Source of the DNA: G965232465 sp965232465
Lineage (GTDB): Bacteria > Pseudomonadota > Alphaproteobacteria > JAQWUY01
Assembly (NCBI GenBank): GCA_965232465.1
Contig: OZ246977.1
Location: 2,170,001-2,234,000, forward strand
Reading direction: 5' to 3'
DNA: 64,000 nucleotides
In this document: positions 16,669 through 25,531 of the stretch, one piece after another
Numbering within the stretch: the stretch's first letter is position 1
How the letters are laid out: each line of letters opens with the position of its first letter
The notes under the pieces: generated by a model
The model's database searches: none
Seen by the model: the letters and a program-made list of their open reading frames with translations, nothing else
What the model was told of the DNA's origin: nothing
Made by a program: the position numbers and the translations under genes

Positions 16669-16726
16669 TTGTTGTGCTATGCAACACCCTTTGGTACGAT
16701 TTAATAAGGAAAGATGCTTAAATATT

Positions 16727-17857
16727 ATGTCAGATCTTAAACAAACAGCTTTACATGCATTACATGTGGCACTAGGGGCAAAAATGGTTGGCTTTGCCGG
16801 TTATGATATGCCCATTCAATACCCATTAGGGGTTTTAAAAGAACACTTACATACCCGTGCAAAATGTGGTATTTTTGATGTGTCCCACATGGGGCAAGCA
16901 TGGCTTATTGGCAATAATCAAAATCAAGTTGCCACTGTTGCCGAAACTGTATTGCCCGCCGAAATTTTGGGATTGCCCGCAGGCAAACAACAATACACCC
17001 AATTGTTAAACGAAAATGGCGGGACTATGGATGATTTAATTATTACCAAGCCTGCGGAAGAAAAATATAACGACCGTTTGTACACAGTGGTAAATGCGGG
17101 CTGTAAAGATGTGGATTATGCCCATATGCAGTCCCATATGCCTGATGTAACGATTACAAGATTGGAAAATCGTGCACAACTGGCGGTGCAAGGCCCCATG
17201 GCGGTGTATGTAGTATCATCTGTGGTCGACGGGGTACAGGATTTAACCTTTATGTCGTTTAAATCGTTTGATTGGGTAACAGCGGATGGCACGCCGACCG
17301 AATTGCTGATTTCCCGTTCCGGATATACGGGGGAAGATGGATATGAAATATCCCTTGAAAATACATATGCCATCGAATTTACCAAAGTATTATTACAAAA
17401 CGAGCATGCGGAAATGATTGGTCTGGGGGCGCGGGATTCGTTACGGCTGGAAGCAGGGCTATGCTTATATGGGCATGATCTGGATACGACAACAACACCC
17501 GTTGAAGCGGGATTGTTGTGGTCGATTGGCAAACGCCGACGGGAACAAGGGGGATTTATCGGGGCAAAGGGTATACAAGATAATATTGCCAATGGGGTAC
17601 ACCGTAAACGCATTGGTCTGAATATTGACGGTCAAGCCCCCTGTCGTCAAGGTACGGAAATTTTTGTCGGCGATACAAAAGTGGGGGAAATTACCTCTGG
17701 CGGTTTTGGACCATCCGTTGGTAAGCCGGTGGCAATGGGGTATATTGACATTGCCCACAGCAATATGGGCACAGAAGTTACATTGTGGGTGCGTAAAAAG
17801 CGTATATCTGCCAAAGTATGCAAAATGCCATTTACGCCCCATAAGTATAAACGCTAA
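16727..17857 (+). CDS. gcvT: Glycine cleavage system T protein (aminomethyltransferase)
   Basis: The 376-residue protein contains GFAGYDMPIQYP, GIFDVSHMGQ, MDDLIITKP, SRSGYTGEDGYEIS, LGARDSLRLEAGLCLYGHDLD and TSGGFGPSVGKPVAMGYI, in the T-protein order. It releases ammonia from aminomethyl-lipoyl H protein and moves the methylene group to tetrahydrofolate. Frames extend to 16679, but that part overlaps the riboswitch exit. I chose the ATG at 16727 (MSDLKQTALH), preceded by AAGGAAAG at a somewhat long distance of 14 bases. It heads gcvT-gcvH-gcvP. Confidence 0.95.
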   Translation: MSDLKQTALHALHVALGAKMVGFAGYDMPIQYPLGVLKEHLHTRAKCGIFDVSHMGQAWLIGNNQNQVATVAETVLPAEILGLPAGKQQYTQLLNENGGTMDDLIITKPAEEKYNDRLYTVVNAGCKDVDYAHMQSHMPDVTITRLENRAQLAVQGPMAVYVVSSVVDGVQDLTFMSFKSFDWVTADGTPTELLISRSGYTGEDGYEISLENTYAIEFTKVLLQNEHAEMIGLGARDSLRLEAGLCLYGHDLDTTTTPVEAGLLWSIGKRRREQGGFIGAKGIQDNIANGVHRKRIGLNIDGQAPCRQGTEIFVGDTKVGEITSGGFGPSVGKPVAMGYIDIAHSNMGTEVTLWVRKKRISAKVCKMPFTPHKYKR

Positions 17858-17889
17858 GTTTGATTATTATATTATAAGAGGATAACAAC

Positions 17890-18255
17890 ATGACTTTAAA
17901 ATATACAGAAGACCACGAATGGATTTTAATTGATGGGGATATGGCAACGGTCGGCATTACGGATTATGCCCAACAACAATTGGGCGATGTGGTATTTGTC
18001 GACTTGCCTGAACCGGGGGATTCATTCGATGCGGGCGATGATGTGTGCGTAGTGGAATCGGTAAAGGCCGCATCCGACATTTACGCCCCCATAAGTGGTG
18101 AAATTATCGAGGGTAATGAGGCACTGGAATCAGACCCAGCACTTATCAATTCCGCACCGACCACAGACGGCTGGATTTTTAAAATCAAAATCACAGACGC
18201 ATCGGAAATCGATAATTTATTGGACGAAGACAGTTACAAAAAAATTATTGCATAA
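17890..18255 (+). CDS. gcvH: Glycine cleavage system H protein
   Basis: The 121-residue lipoyl carrier starts MTLKYTEDHEWIL and has the lipoylation motif VESVKAASDIYAPISGE with Lys59. It ends LLDEDSYKKIIA. It shuttles the aminomethyl group between P and T proteins. A GAGGAT ribosome site precedes the ATG, 32 bases after gcvT. Confidence 0.98.
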   Translation: MTLKYTEDHEWILIDGDMATVGITDYAQQQLGDVVFVDLPEPGDSFDAGDDVCVVESVKAASDIYAPISGEIIEGNEALESDPALINSAPTTDGWIFKIKITDASEIDNLLDEDSYKKIIA

Positions 18256-18349
18256 TATTTGCATAACACAGACATTATTATGAATACATCCCTTTTACAT
18301 AGGGGCTATGACACATTCATTTTACATATATTAGAGGAACACATATATC

Positions 18350-21190
18350 ATGGCACATATGGATACTTATCGGGCGGACACGGACTTTATCCGTCGGCAC
18401 ATCGGACCACGTCAAGCGGAACAAAACAGCATGTTGGCAGAAATCGGGTTTACATCGTTGACACACATGTCAGAAACCATTGTTCCCACGGATATTTATG
18501 AAACCGAGTGCATGGATTTACCCCAACCTATGTCCGAATTTGATGTGTTGGAACACATGCGTGCATTGGGGAATAAAAACAAATTGGTACGCACTTTTAT
18601 TGGGCAAGGGTATTATAACAACCATACCCCACAAGTGGTTATCCGCAATGTATTGGAAAACCCCGGTTGGTACACAGCATATACGCCATACCAAGCGGAA
18701 ATTTCCCAAGGGCGGTTGGAAGCCATTGCCAATTTTCAAACCATGGTTGCGGATTTAACCGGACTTGATATTGCCAATGCATCGTTACTAGACGAAGGCA
18801 CGGCGGCGGCTGAGGCCATGAGCTTGTGTTCCCGCATGGCAAAAAATAAAAAATCACAACGCTTTTTTGTGTCCAGCCACTGCCACCCACAAACCATTGC
18901 CGTGGTATTAAACCGTGCCAAGCATTTTGGTTTCGAAGTGATTATCAGTAATGAAGACCATGGTATTCCCGAAAATATCATGGGGGCGTTGGTACAATAC
19001 CCTCGTACAGACGGGACCCTTGTCGATTACAGTGCGTTTTGTGAATCTGTGCATGCCCAAGGGGGATTGGTGGTTATGGCAACGGATTTATTGGCATTAA
19101 CCATTTTAAAAACCCCGGCGGATATGGGGGCGGATGTGGCGGTCGGTTGTGCCCAACGCTTTGGCGTGCCCATGGGGTTTGGGGGACCACATGCGGGCTT
19201 TATGGCAAGTATTGAAAAATTACAACGTGCCTTACCGGGGCGGATTATTGGCGTGTCTATTGACCGTTTGGGCAATCCTGCATACCGTATGGCAATGCAA
19301 ACCCGGGAACAACATATTCGCCGTGAAAAAGCCACTTCAAACATTTGTACCGCCCAAGCGTTATTGGCAATTATGGCAAGTTTTTATGGGGTATATCATG
19401 GGGCACAAGGACTTATCCGCATTGCCACCCGTACCCATATGTATGCAAAAGCGTTGGCAAAGGGCTTACAAAATGCCGGGTATACCTTAGTATCGGATAG
19501 CTTTTTTGATACTGTGTCGTTCAAAGGCGATGCGGATACATGGGTGCAAATGGCTTTAACCGCAGGATATAATATCCGTAAAATTGACAACGATACCATC
19601 AGCATAGCATTTGACGAAACCACCACTGATGCGGATGTAAATGGTTTGTTGTCTGTGTTTAAGGCAAGTGTAAATATAAACCATATCGATGACAACATAC
19701 CCCTTAATTTTACCCGTACCAGCGATTTTATGACCCACCCTGTATTTAAACTACATTTTTCTGAAACCGAATTGATGCGCTACGCCCGTTCCTTGGTAAA
19801 CAAAGATATTGCCCTTGACCGGTCGATGATTCCGCTGGGGTCCTGTACGATGAAATTAAATGCGGCAACGGAAATGGCGGCCGTATCGTTCCCAGAATTT
19901 GCCAATATTCACCCATTTGTACCCGCCGACCAAACCGAAGGGTACCGCAGTATGATTGCTACCCTTGAAAAGTGGTTGTGTGCGACAACGGGATATGATG
20001 CCATGTCCTTGCAACCCAACGCAGGATCGCAGGGCGAATATGCGGGATTATTGGCAATTAAAGGATATCACGAATCCCGGGGGGAAGGGCACCGCAATGT
20101 GTGCTTTATCCCCGTATCCGCACACGGTACAAACCCCGCATCTGCCCAAATGGTCAGCATGAAGGTTGTTCCCATTGCTTGTGATGATAATGGCAATATC
20201 GATCTGAACGATTTACGGGAAAAATGTGAAAAATACAGCGATTCGTTGGCGGCGATTATGATTACATATCCCTCCACACATGGTGTATTTGAAACGGCCG
20301 TTCGTCAGGTATGTGACATGGTGCACAATGTGGGCGGACAGGTATATATCGATGGGGCAAACCTAAACGCCCAAGTGGGGTTGTCATATCCCGGGCATTA
20401 TGGGGGGGATGTCAGTCACTTGAATTTACATAAAACTTTCTGTATTCCCCATGGGGGCGGTGGACCCGGTGTGGGACCGATTGGGGTAAAATCTCATTTA
20501 GCGGATTTTTTGCCGGGCCATCCATTCGTGGATAATGGGGCGGGCATGGATGGTACCGTATCGTCCGCACCGTGGGGATCCGCATCCATATTGCCGATAC
20601 CCTATACCTATATTGCTATGATGGGGGATGAGGGCTTACGCAAGGCAACACAAGTTGCGATTTTATCCGCAAACTATATCGCCAAAAAACTGGAACCCTA
20701 TTTCCCCGTGTTATACAAAGGGGATTCGGGATATATCGCCCATGAATGTATTTTGGATTTTCGTGATATTGAAATGGAAACAGGTATCAGCAACGAAGAT
20801 GTGGCAAAACGCCTAATGGATTATGGATTTCATGCCCCGACTATGTCGTTTCCCGTACCGGGTACCCTTATGATTGAGCCCACTGAATCCGAACCATTGG
20901 GGGAATTAAATCGTTTTATCGAGGCGATGATTTGCATTGCTGGGGAAATTGATGAGGTTAAAAAGGGTACCGCAGATGCCAACAACAATGTATTAAAAAA
21001 TGCCCCACACACAGCACACGAGGCACTAGGCGATACTTGGAATTTCCCATACACTCGATACAAAGCCGTATACCCAATAAAAACCCAAATACACAATAAA
21101 ATCTGGCCCACAGTAGCACGCATTGACAATGTATATGGGGACAGAAACCTATACTGTGCCTGTATCCCCATGTCTGATTACACAGAATAA
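18350..21190 (+). CDS. gcvP: Glycine dehydrogenase (decarboxylating), fused P protein
   Basis: The 946-residue protein is the single-chain form, joining the two halves that some bacteria encode separately. The N half has DFIRRHIGPR, TPYQAEISQGRLEA and VGCAQRFGVPMGFGGPHAGF. The C half has MIPLGSCTMKLNAATEM, NAGSQGEYAGL and the PLP site HLNLHKTFCIPHGGGGPG with Lys695. It decarboxylates glycine and loads the H-protein lipoyl arm. A GAGGAA ribosome site precedes the ATG; the gap from gcvH is 94 bases, with no terminator seen. Confidence 0.97.
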   Translation: MAHMDTYRADTDFIRRHIGPRQAEQNSMLAEIGFTSLTHMSETIVPTDIYETECMDLPQPMSEFDVLEHMRALGNKNKLVRTFIGQGYYNNHTPQVVIRNVLENPGWYTAYTPYQAEISQGRLEAIANFQTMVADLTGLDIANASLLDEGTAAAEAMSLCSRMAKNKKSQRFFVSSHCHPQTIAVVLNRAKHFGFEVIISNEDHGIPENIMGALVQYPRTDGTLVDYSAFCESVHAQGGLVVMATDLLALTILKTPADMGADVAVGCAQRFGVPMGFGGPHAGFMASIEKLQRALPGRIIGVSIDRLGNPAYRMAMQTREQHIRREKATSNICTAQALLAIMASFYGVYHGAQGLIRIATRTHMYAKALAKGLQNAGYTLVSDSFFDTVSFKGDADTWVQMALTAGYNIRKIDNDTISIAFDETTTDADVNGLLSVFKASVNINHIDDNIPLNFTRTSDFMTHPVFKLHFSETELMRYARSLVNKDIALDRSMIPLGSCTMKLNAATEMAAVSFPEFANIHPFVPADQTEGYRSMIATLEKWLCATTGYDAMSLQPNAGSQGEYAGLLAIKGYHESRGEGHRNVCFIPVSAHGTNPASAQMVSMKVVPIACDDNGNIDLNDLREKCEKYSDSLAAIMITYPSTHGVFETAVRQVCDMVHNVGGQVYIDGANLNAQVGLSYPGHYGGDVSHLNLHKTFCIPHGGGGPGVGPIGVKSHLADFLPGHPFVDNGAGMDGTVSSAPWGSASILPIPYTYIAMMGDEGLRKATQVAILSANYIAKKLEPYFPVLYKGDSGYIAHECILDFRDIEMETGISNEDVAKRLMDYGFHAPTMSFPVPGTLMIEPTESEPLGELNRFIEAMICIAGEIDEVKKGTADANNNVLKNAPHTAHEALGDTWNFPYTRYKAVYPIKTQIHNKIWPTVARIDNVYGDRNLYCACIPMSDYTE

Positions 21191-21213
21191 ATATACCCAT
21201 AAAAACAAAAGAT

Positions 21214-21242
21214 ACCAAAGTGTTGGTGTTATTTTTTATTTT
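21214..21242 (+). terminator. Probable terminator of the gcv operon
   Basis: A short stem (ACCAA/TTGGT, loop AGTG, extendable by two weak pairs) is followed by ATTTTTTATTTTG. It begins 24 bases after the gcvP stop. Confidence 0.5.
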
Positions 21243-21388
21243 GTCTTGTTTTAAACGAATAGACAATATTTTTAGGGTGCAAAAATAGAAGTTGACAAGA
21301 TCATAATTTGATGCTTTAATCACAGCGGTTTTAAATCGCAAAAAAAGTGTAACTATAAAACAAGTGTCGTATATTTAAGGAAAACAAC

Positions 21389-21493
21389 ATGATTAAAAAA
21401 TACCTTATACATTACATTATAATTAGCATATTATTTATTACACCTGTTTTAGGTACAGATTTTAATAAAGCGGTGGAGGCATATCAAAAATGA
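21389..21493 (+). pseudogene. Truncated exported protein, probably Sel1/TPR-type
   Basis: A strong AAGGAA ribosome site opens a frame for 34 residues: a signal peptide (MIKKYLIHYIIISILF, cleavage near VLG) and then TDFNKAVEAYQK. That last segment is how many secreted Sel1-repeat proteins begin their first repeat. The frame hits TGA exactly where the 135-bp gci-like fragment begins. I read it as the preserved start of a gene whose body was lost in the rearrangement. Confidence 0.55.
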
Positions 21494-21622
21494 TGGTGCC
21501 GCTGTTAATTGGGGAAAATCCGTTACAAATTGAACCCTTATGGACAAAATTATACAACCAATTCCGTGACCCCGGACAAGCGGGGGTTATTATCCAAGCC
21601 ATCAGTGGCATTGACATAGCCC
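21488..21622 (+). repeat. 135-bp copy of an internal piece of the gci gene
   Basis: This stretch matches 27159-27293 of the galactarolactone cycloisomerase gene at 132 of 135 positions. The three differences (A/G, G/A and T/C in Pro, Gln and Pro codons) all fall in third positions and are silent in the gene's frame. No start, stop or other part of the gene is nearby. See the findings for its possible origin. Confidence 0.9.
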
Positions 21623-21628
21623 ATAATA

Positions 21629-21796
21629 TAGTCAATTAAATTTAATTTGATTGACTAAATGCGGTTGCAACCGCTTGCCACGCAGTGGCATTGTGGTGTC
21701 CGATCGGGGTGCAAAGTGGGGTGAACACGTGTGGGTTTTTGTCATGCGAAGCATGGGTAAATCCACATCAAACGCACGAGGGGCGTTAGCCCCTTA
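21629..21796. other. Hairpin-rich stretch (possible REP-like element or structured RNA)
   Basis: Six inverted repeats follow one another: a near-palindrome at 21629-21657, GCGGTTGCAACCGC at 21661-21674, TGCCACGCAGTGGCA at 21676-21690, a 9-bp stem 21730-21738 with 21759-21767 that encloses CATGCGAAGCATG at 21743-21755, and AGGGGCGTTAGCCCCT at 21779-21794. The stretch is richer in GC than its surroundings. No protein frame is credible. It sits between the gci fragment and the 60-bp repeat. Confidence 0.5.
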
Positions 21797-21799
21797 GAC

Positions 21800-21859
21800 T
21801 CACCATATAACCAACAAAATAAAATGTGCAGTATAATTATGGTGAATCATTTTATACCG
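21800..21859 (+). repeat. 60-bp dispersed repeat, copy A
   Basis: This 60-base sequence is identical to the reverse complement of 42403-42462. Its first 45 bases are bounded by 8-bp inverted ends, TCACCATA and TATGGTGA. It encodes nothing convincing. Confidence 0.9.
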
Positions 21860-22105
21860 GATGGACTATATACAACAGGTTGCAAGATTTCTAAGCAAAT
21901 ACGGTGTTCCATCGTAACAAACTACAGGATAGGTGTGTCTAAAACACCCCATTTTAAACATATCAAACAATATTTAGCCCAAAAATACAGCAAAATTCAA
22001 AAAAAATTGACACCATAAAACAAATCTTATATACTCACGCCGAGAAAAACAGACTTTATAGGAAAGTCTCATACTCAAATTGAAAAATAGAATGGAATAA
22101 TTATA
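21860..22105. other. Upstream region of the ankyrin-nuclease gene
   Basis: The sequence is AT-rich and without a gene. It contains the promoter at 22007-22035 and, in the leader, a small hairpin (GACTTT/AAAGTC, about 22049-22065). The leader is roughly 65 bases long. Confidence 0.5.
22007..22035 (+). promoter_or_regulatory. Consensus sigma-70 promoter of the ankyrin-nuclease operon
   Basis: A perfect TTGACA (22007-22012) and TATACT (22030-22035) are separated by exactly 17 bases. This is one of the best promoters in the window. Confidence 0.75.
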
Positions 22106-25100
22106 ATGTTTGGTAATTTTCTGAGAATATCGTTAGTATTACTGTTTTTTTGGGGAGCCAGTACACTTACAGAGAAGTTTTTGTCCGATGAGTACTGGGC
22201 AACTGCCACAGTGCAGAGCGTTCAAAAAGAAATATCCGCAGGGGCAGATGTAAATTCTCGTGATAGTGATGGTTATACACCTTTGATGTTTGCATCTGCG
22301 ATGAATATAAACCCCGAAGTTATTGAATCCTTAATACGGGCAGGGGCAGATGTAAATGCTCGTGATGATGATGGTTATACGCCCTTGATGTTTGCATCTG
22401 GATGGAATGAAAACCCTGAAGTAACTTGGACTTTACTGAAAGCAGGTACAGATGTAAATGCTCGTGGTGATGATGGTTATACGCCCTTGATGTTTGCATC
22501 TGCGATGAATATAAACCCCGAAGTTGTTGAATCCTTAATACAGGCAGGTGCGGATGTAAGTGCCATTAACGATAATGGTTTAACGCCTCTGATGTTTGCA
22601 TCTGCAATGAATATAAACCTCAAAGTCATTGAATCCTTAATACAGGCAGGTACAGATGTAAATGCTCGTGACAATAATAGTTTTACACCTTTAATGTTGG
22701 CATCTAGGCAAAATGAAAATCCTGAAATTATCAGGGTTTTGGCTGATACAGGAGCAGATGTAAATGCTCGTGACAAGAATGGTTTTACACCTTTAATGTT
22801 AGCGTCTATGTATAATGAGAACCCTGAAATTATCGTTGCTTTGGCTGAAGCAGAGGCAGATGTCAATGCCCATGATAATAATAGTTATACATCTTTAATG
22901 CTGGTATCTATGCAAAATAAAAATCCGGAAATTATTACAACCTTAGCAAATGTAGGTGCAGATGTAAATGCTCGTGATGATGATGGTTATACATCTTTAA
23001 TGTTAGCTTCCACACGTCAGAATCCGAATATTATTAGAGCGTTGACTGAGGCTAGTGCGGATGTAAATGCTCGTGACAAGAATGGTTTTACACCTTTAAT
23101 GTTAGCGTCTATGTATAATGAGAACCCTGAAATTATCGTTGCTTTGGCTGAAGCAGGGGCAGATGTAAATGCTCGTGACAAGAATGGTTTTACACCTTTA
23201 ATGTTAGCGTCTATGTATAATGAGAACCCTGAAATTATCGTTGCTTTGGCTGAAGCAGGGGCAGATGTAAATGCCCATGATAATAATAGTTATACATCTT
23301 TAATGCTGGTATCTATGCAAAATAAAAATCCGGAAATTATTACAACCTTAGCAAATGTAGGTGCAGATGTAAATGCTCGTGATGATGATGGTTATACATC
23401 TTTAATGTTAGCTTCCACACGTCAGAATCCGAATATTATCAGAGCTTTGGCTGAAGCAGGGGCAGATGTAAATGCTCGTGACAAGAATGGTTTTACACCT
23501 TTAATGTTAGCGTCTATGTATAATGAGAACCCTGAAATTATCGTTGCTTTGGCTGAAGCAGAGGCAGATGTCAATGCCCATGATAATAATAGTTATACAT
23601 CTTTAATGCTGGTATCTATGCAAAATAAAAATCCGGAAATTATTACAACCTTAGCAAATGTAGGTGCAGATGTAAATGCTCGTGATGATGATGGTTATAC
23701 ATCTTTAATGTTAGCTTCCACACGTCAGAATCCGAATATTATTAGAGCGTTGACTGAGGCTAGTGCGGATGTAAATGCTCGTGACAAGAATGGTTTTACA
23801 CCTTTAATGTTAGCATCTATGCAAAATGAAAATTCCGAAATTATCGTTGCTTTGGCTGAAGCAGGGGCAGATGTAAATGCCCGTGATAATAATAGTTATA
23901 CATCTTTAATGCTGGTATCTATGCAAAATAAAAATCCGGAAATTATTACAACCTTAGCAAATGTAGGTGCAAATGTAAATGCTCGTGATGATGATGGTTA
24001 TACATCTTTAATGTTAGCTTCCATGCGTCAGAATCCGAATATTATCAGAGCTTTGACTGAGGCTGGTGCGGATGTAAATGCTCGTGATGATGATGGTTTT
24101 ACACCTTTAATGTTAGCGTCTATGTATAATGAGAACCCTGAAATTATCGTTGTTTTAGCTGAAGCAGGGGCAAATGTAAGATACCGTAATTCTGTAAGAT
24201 ACCGTAATTCTGGTTACACACCTTTAATGTTAGCATCTATGCAAAATGAAAATCCTGCTATTATTCAATCTTTATTAGATGCAGGAGCCGATATACATGC
24301 CCGTGATAGTGATGTTTCTAATAGCAAAATTGCAAAAGAATTGACACCTTTAATGCTTGCATCTCGGAGCAATAAAAACCGAGAAGTTATCAGGGTTTTG
24401 ATAAAGGCAGGAGCCAATATAAATGCTAAAAGTAGAAATTGTTACCGACCTTTAAAACTTGCAACTAAATTTAATAAAGATCCTTCTATTATCTATACCT
24501 TGAAAAATTCTGGTGCAGAAGATCCTTGGTGGGAATGGTCTTGGTGTCGTACCGGATATGGGTTTGCCAAATTCGGAGCATCTGAAGATCCTGTTAGTAA
24601 ATTCTTTTTAGGCAAAATGGCCGTTGCAGGGGAATGGTTAAACACAAAATACCCGAAAACAACACAACAGGTATCCAATGTAATTGCTAAAATTAATGAT
24701 AAAACGAATGATGTTCTAACTTATATGGACGATGCAACGGGGAATATAGTTTCAAAAAAATGGAATTCTATACCTGAATACACGCGTTACCAGATAAAAG
24801 GTATTTTAATCTTGGGAACTGCCATTTCAGGAACATATGGCGTTGCCAAAGGATCTGTTGGTATGACTAAGGGGGCTGTTAGTTTTGCCACTTTTAAAGG
24901 GGCAGAAAATACAGTTATGAAAGGCATTCCCAGCAGCCTTCGAGAAAAAGCTGTATCAAAAATTGATAGGGTTAGAGGCAAGACTATATACATTGGTGAT
25001 ACTATAATAATTAATCGTAAGATTAAAAACATTGATCGTGAGATTAAAGACATAAAAAAAGAATATGAAATCTTAAACAATCCTCCCGCTAATAAAACAG

Positions 25101-25531
25101 TTAAATTGCCTAAAGATGGTATTGTATTTACCACTGATGAGTTGGGTCGTGTAATAGAAATAGAATTCTCCCCAAAAATTAAAGACATGGATCGTAATAA
25201 AAAAAATCAGGGAGAGGTAAGAGATGAAAAGGGATGTCCAAAAGGTGATGTGGGTGGGCATATTCAGGCATGCAGTCTAGGTGGATCTGGTCATAAATTT
25301 AACTTAATCGCACAGAATAAAGAACTTAACAGTGGAGCATACAAAAGTTGGGAGAATGAAATTAGGAGAGCATTAAAGGATGGTAAAAAAGTTGAAGTAA
25401 AGGTAAAGATTGAGTACAAAGATCCGAAATTCCCAAAACGCCCATCCGAGCTTTTTATTAAATACTCAGTTGATGGTGTTAAAGAAGATGTAACATTTCC
25501 AAATCCCAAACCAACCAGGAGGGTAAAATGA
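22106..25531 (+). CDS. Ankyrin-repeat polymorphic toxin with C-terminal YeeF-like nuclease domain
   Basis: The 1141-residue protein has four parts. An N-terminal hydrophobic segment (about 4-22) is a signal peptide or membrane anchor. Twenty-two ankyrin repeats of 33-34 residues fill about 40-805. A linker (806-1000) has a glycine-rich hydrophobic stretch near 895-930 and a charged helix. The last 140 residues resemble the DNA/RNA non-specific endonuclease domain of YeeF and LXG toxins (Endonuclea_NS_2): TTDELGRVIEIE, then GDVGGHIQACSLGG with catalytic His1052, NLIAQNKELNSGAYKSWENE with Asn1066, and VKVKIEYKD. It should cut nucleic acids in a target cell. The stop overlaps the immunity gene start (ATGA). 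The delivery route is unknown. Confidence 0.8.
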   Translation: MFGNFLRISLVLLFFWGASTLTEKFLSDEYWATATVQSVQKEISAGADVNSRDSDGYTPLMFASAMNINPEVIESLIRAGADVNARDDDGYTPLMFASGWNENPEVTWTLLKAGTDVNARGDDGYTPLMFASAMNINPEVVESLIQAGADVSAINDNGLTPLMFASAMNINLKVIESLIQAGTDVNARDNNSFTPLMLASRQNENPEIIRVLADTGADVNARDKNGFTPLMLASMYNENPEIIVALAEAEADVNAHDNNSYTSLMLVSMQNKNPEIITTLANVGADVNARDDDGYTSLMLASTRQNPNIIRALTEASADVNARDKNGFTPLMLASMYNENPEIIVALAEAGADVNARDKNGFTPLMLASMYNENPEIIVALAEAGADVNAHDNNSYTSLMLVSMQNKNPEIITTLANVGADVNARDDDGYTSLMLASTRQNPNIIRALAEAGADVNARDKNGFTPLMLASMYNENPEIIVALAEAEADVNAHDNNSYTSLMLVSMQNKNPEIITTLANVGADVNARDDDGYTSLMLASTRQNPNIIRALTEASADVNARDKNGFTPLMLASMQNENSEIIVALAEAGADVNARDNNSYTSLMLVSMQNKNPEIITTLANVGANVNARDDDGYTSLMLASMRQNPNIIRALTEAGADVNARDDDGFTPLMLASMYNENPEIIVVLAEAGANVRYRNSVRYRNSGYTPLMLASMQNENPAIIQSLLDAGADIHARDSDVSNSKIAKELTPLMLASRSNKNREVIRVLIKAGANINAKSRNCYRPLKLATKFNKDPSIIYTLKNSGAEDPWWEWSWCRTGYGFAKFGASEDPVSKFFLGKMAVAGEWLNTKYPKTTQQVSNVIAKINDKTNDVLTYMDDATGNIVSKKWNSIPEYTRYQIKGILILGTAISGTYGVAKGSVGMTKGAVSFATFKGAENTVMKGIPSSLREKAVSKIDRVRGKTIYIGDTIIINRKIKNIDREIKDIKKEYEILNNPPANKTVKLPKDGIVFTTDELGRVIEIEFSPKIKDMDRNKKNQGEVRDEKGCPKGDVGGHIQACSLGGSGHKFNLIAQNKELNSGAYKSWENEIRRALKDGKKVEVKVKIEYKDPKFPKRPSELFIKYSVDGVKEDVTFPNPKPTRRVK
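22772..24085 (+). repeat. Recently expanded ankyrin-coding repeats (303-bp units)
   Basis: Three consecutive ankyrin repeats (34+34+33 residues, beginning DKNGF, DNNSY and DDDGY) form a 303-bp unit. Near-identical units lie at 22772-23074, 23177-23479, 23480-23782 and 23783-24085; one extra single repeat sits at 23075-23176. Differences are few and scattered (Glu/Gly, Thr/Ala and similar). Outside this block the repeats are more diverged, so the block grew recently by unequal exchange or slippage. Confidence 0.85.

Noticed and set aside
21824..22018. Plus-strand frame beginning MCSIIMVNHFIP
   Set aside because: The first residues are translated from the 60-bp repeat, there is no ribosome site, and the rest shows no protein character. 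The same start seen at 42.4 kb is what revealed the repeat.
22477..22866. Antisense frame opposite the ankyrin repeats
   Set aside because: Periodic open frames opposite a repeat are expected and have no start signals.
22772..24085. Possible CRISPR array because of regular repeats
   Set aside because: The repeats are 303-bp in-frame ankyrin units without short repeats or unique spacers. No CRISPR array or cas gene is seen anywhere in the window.
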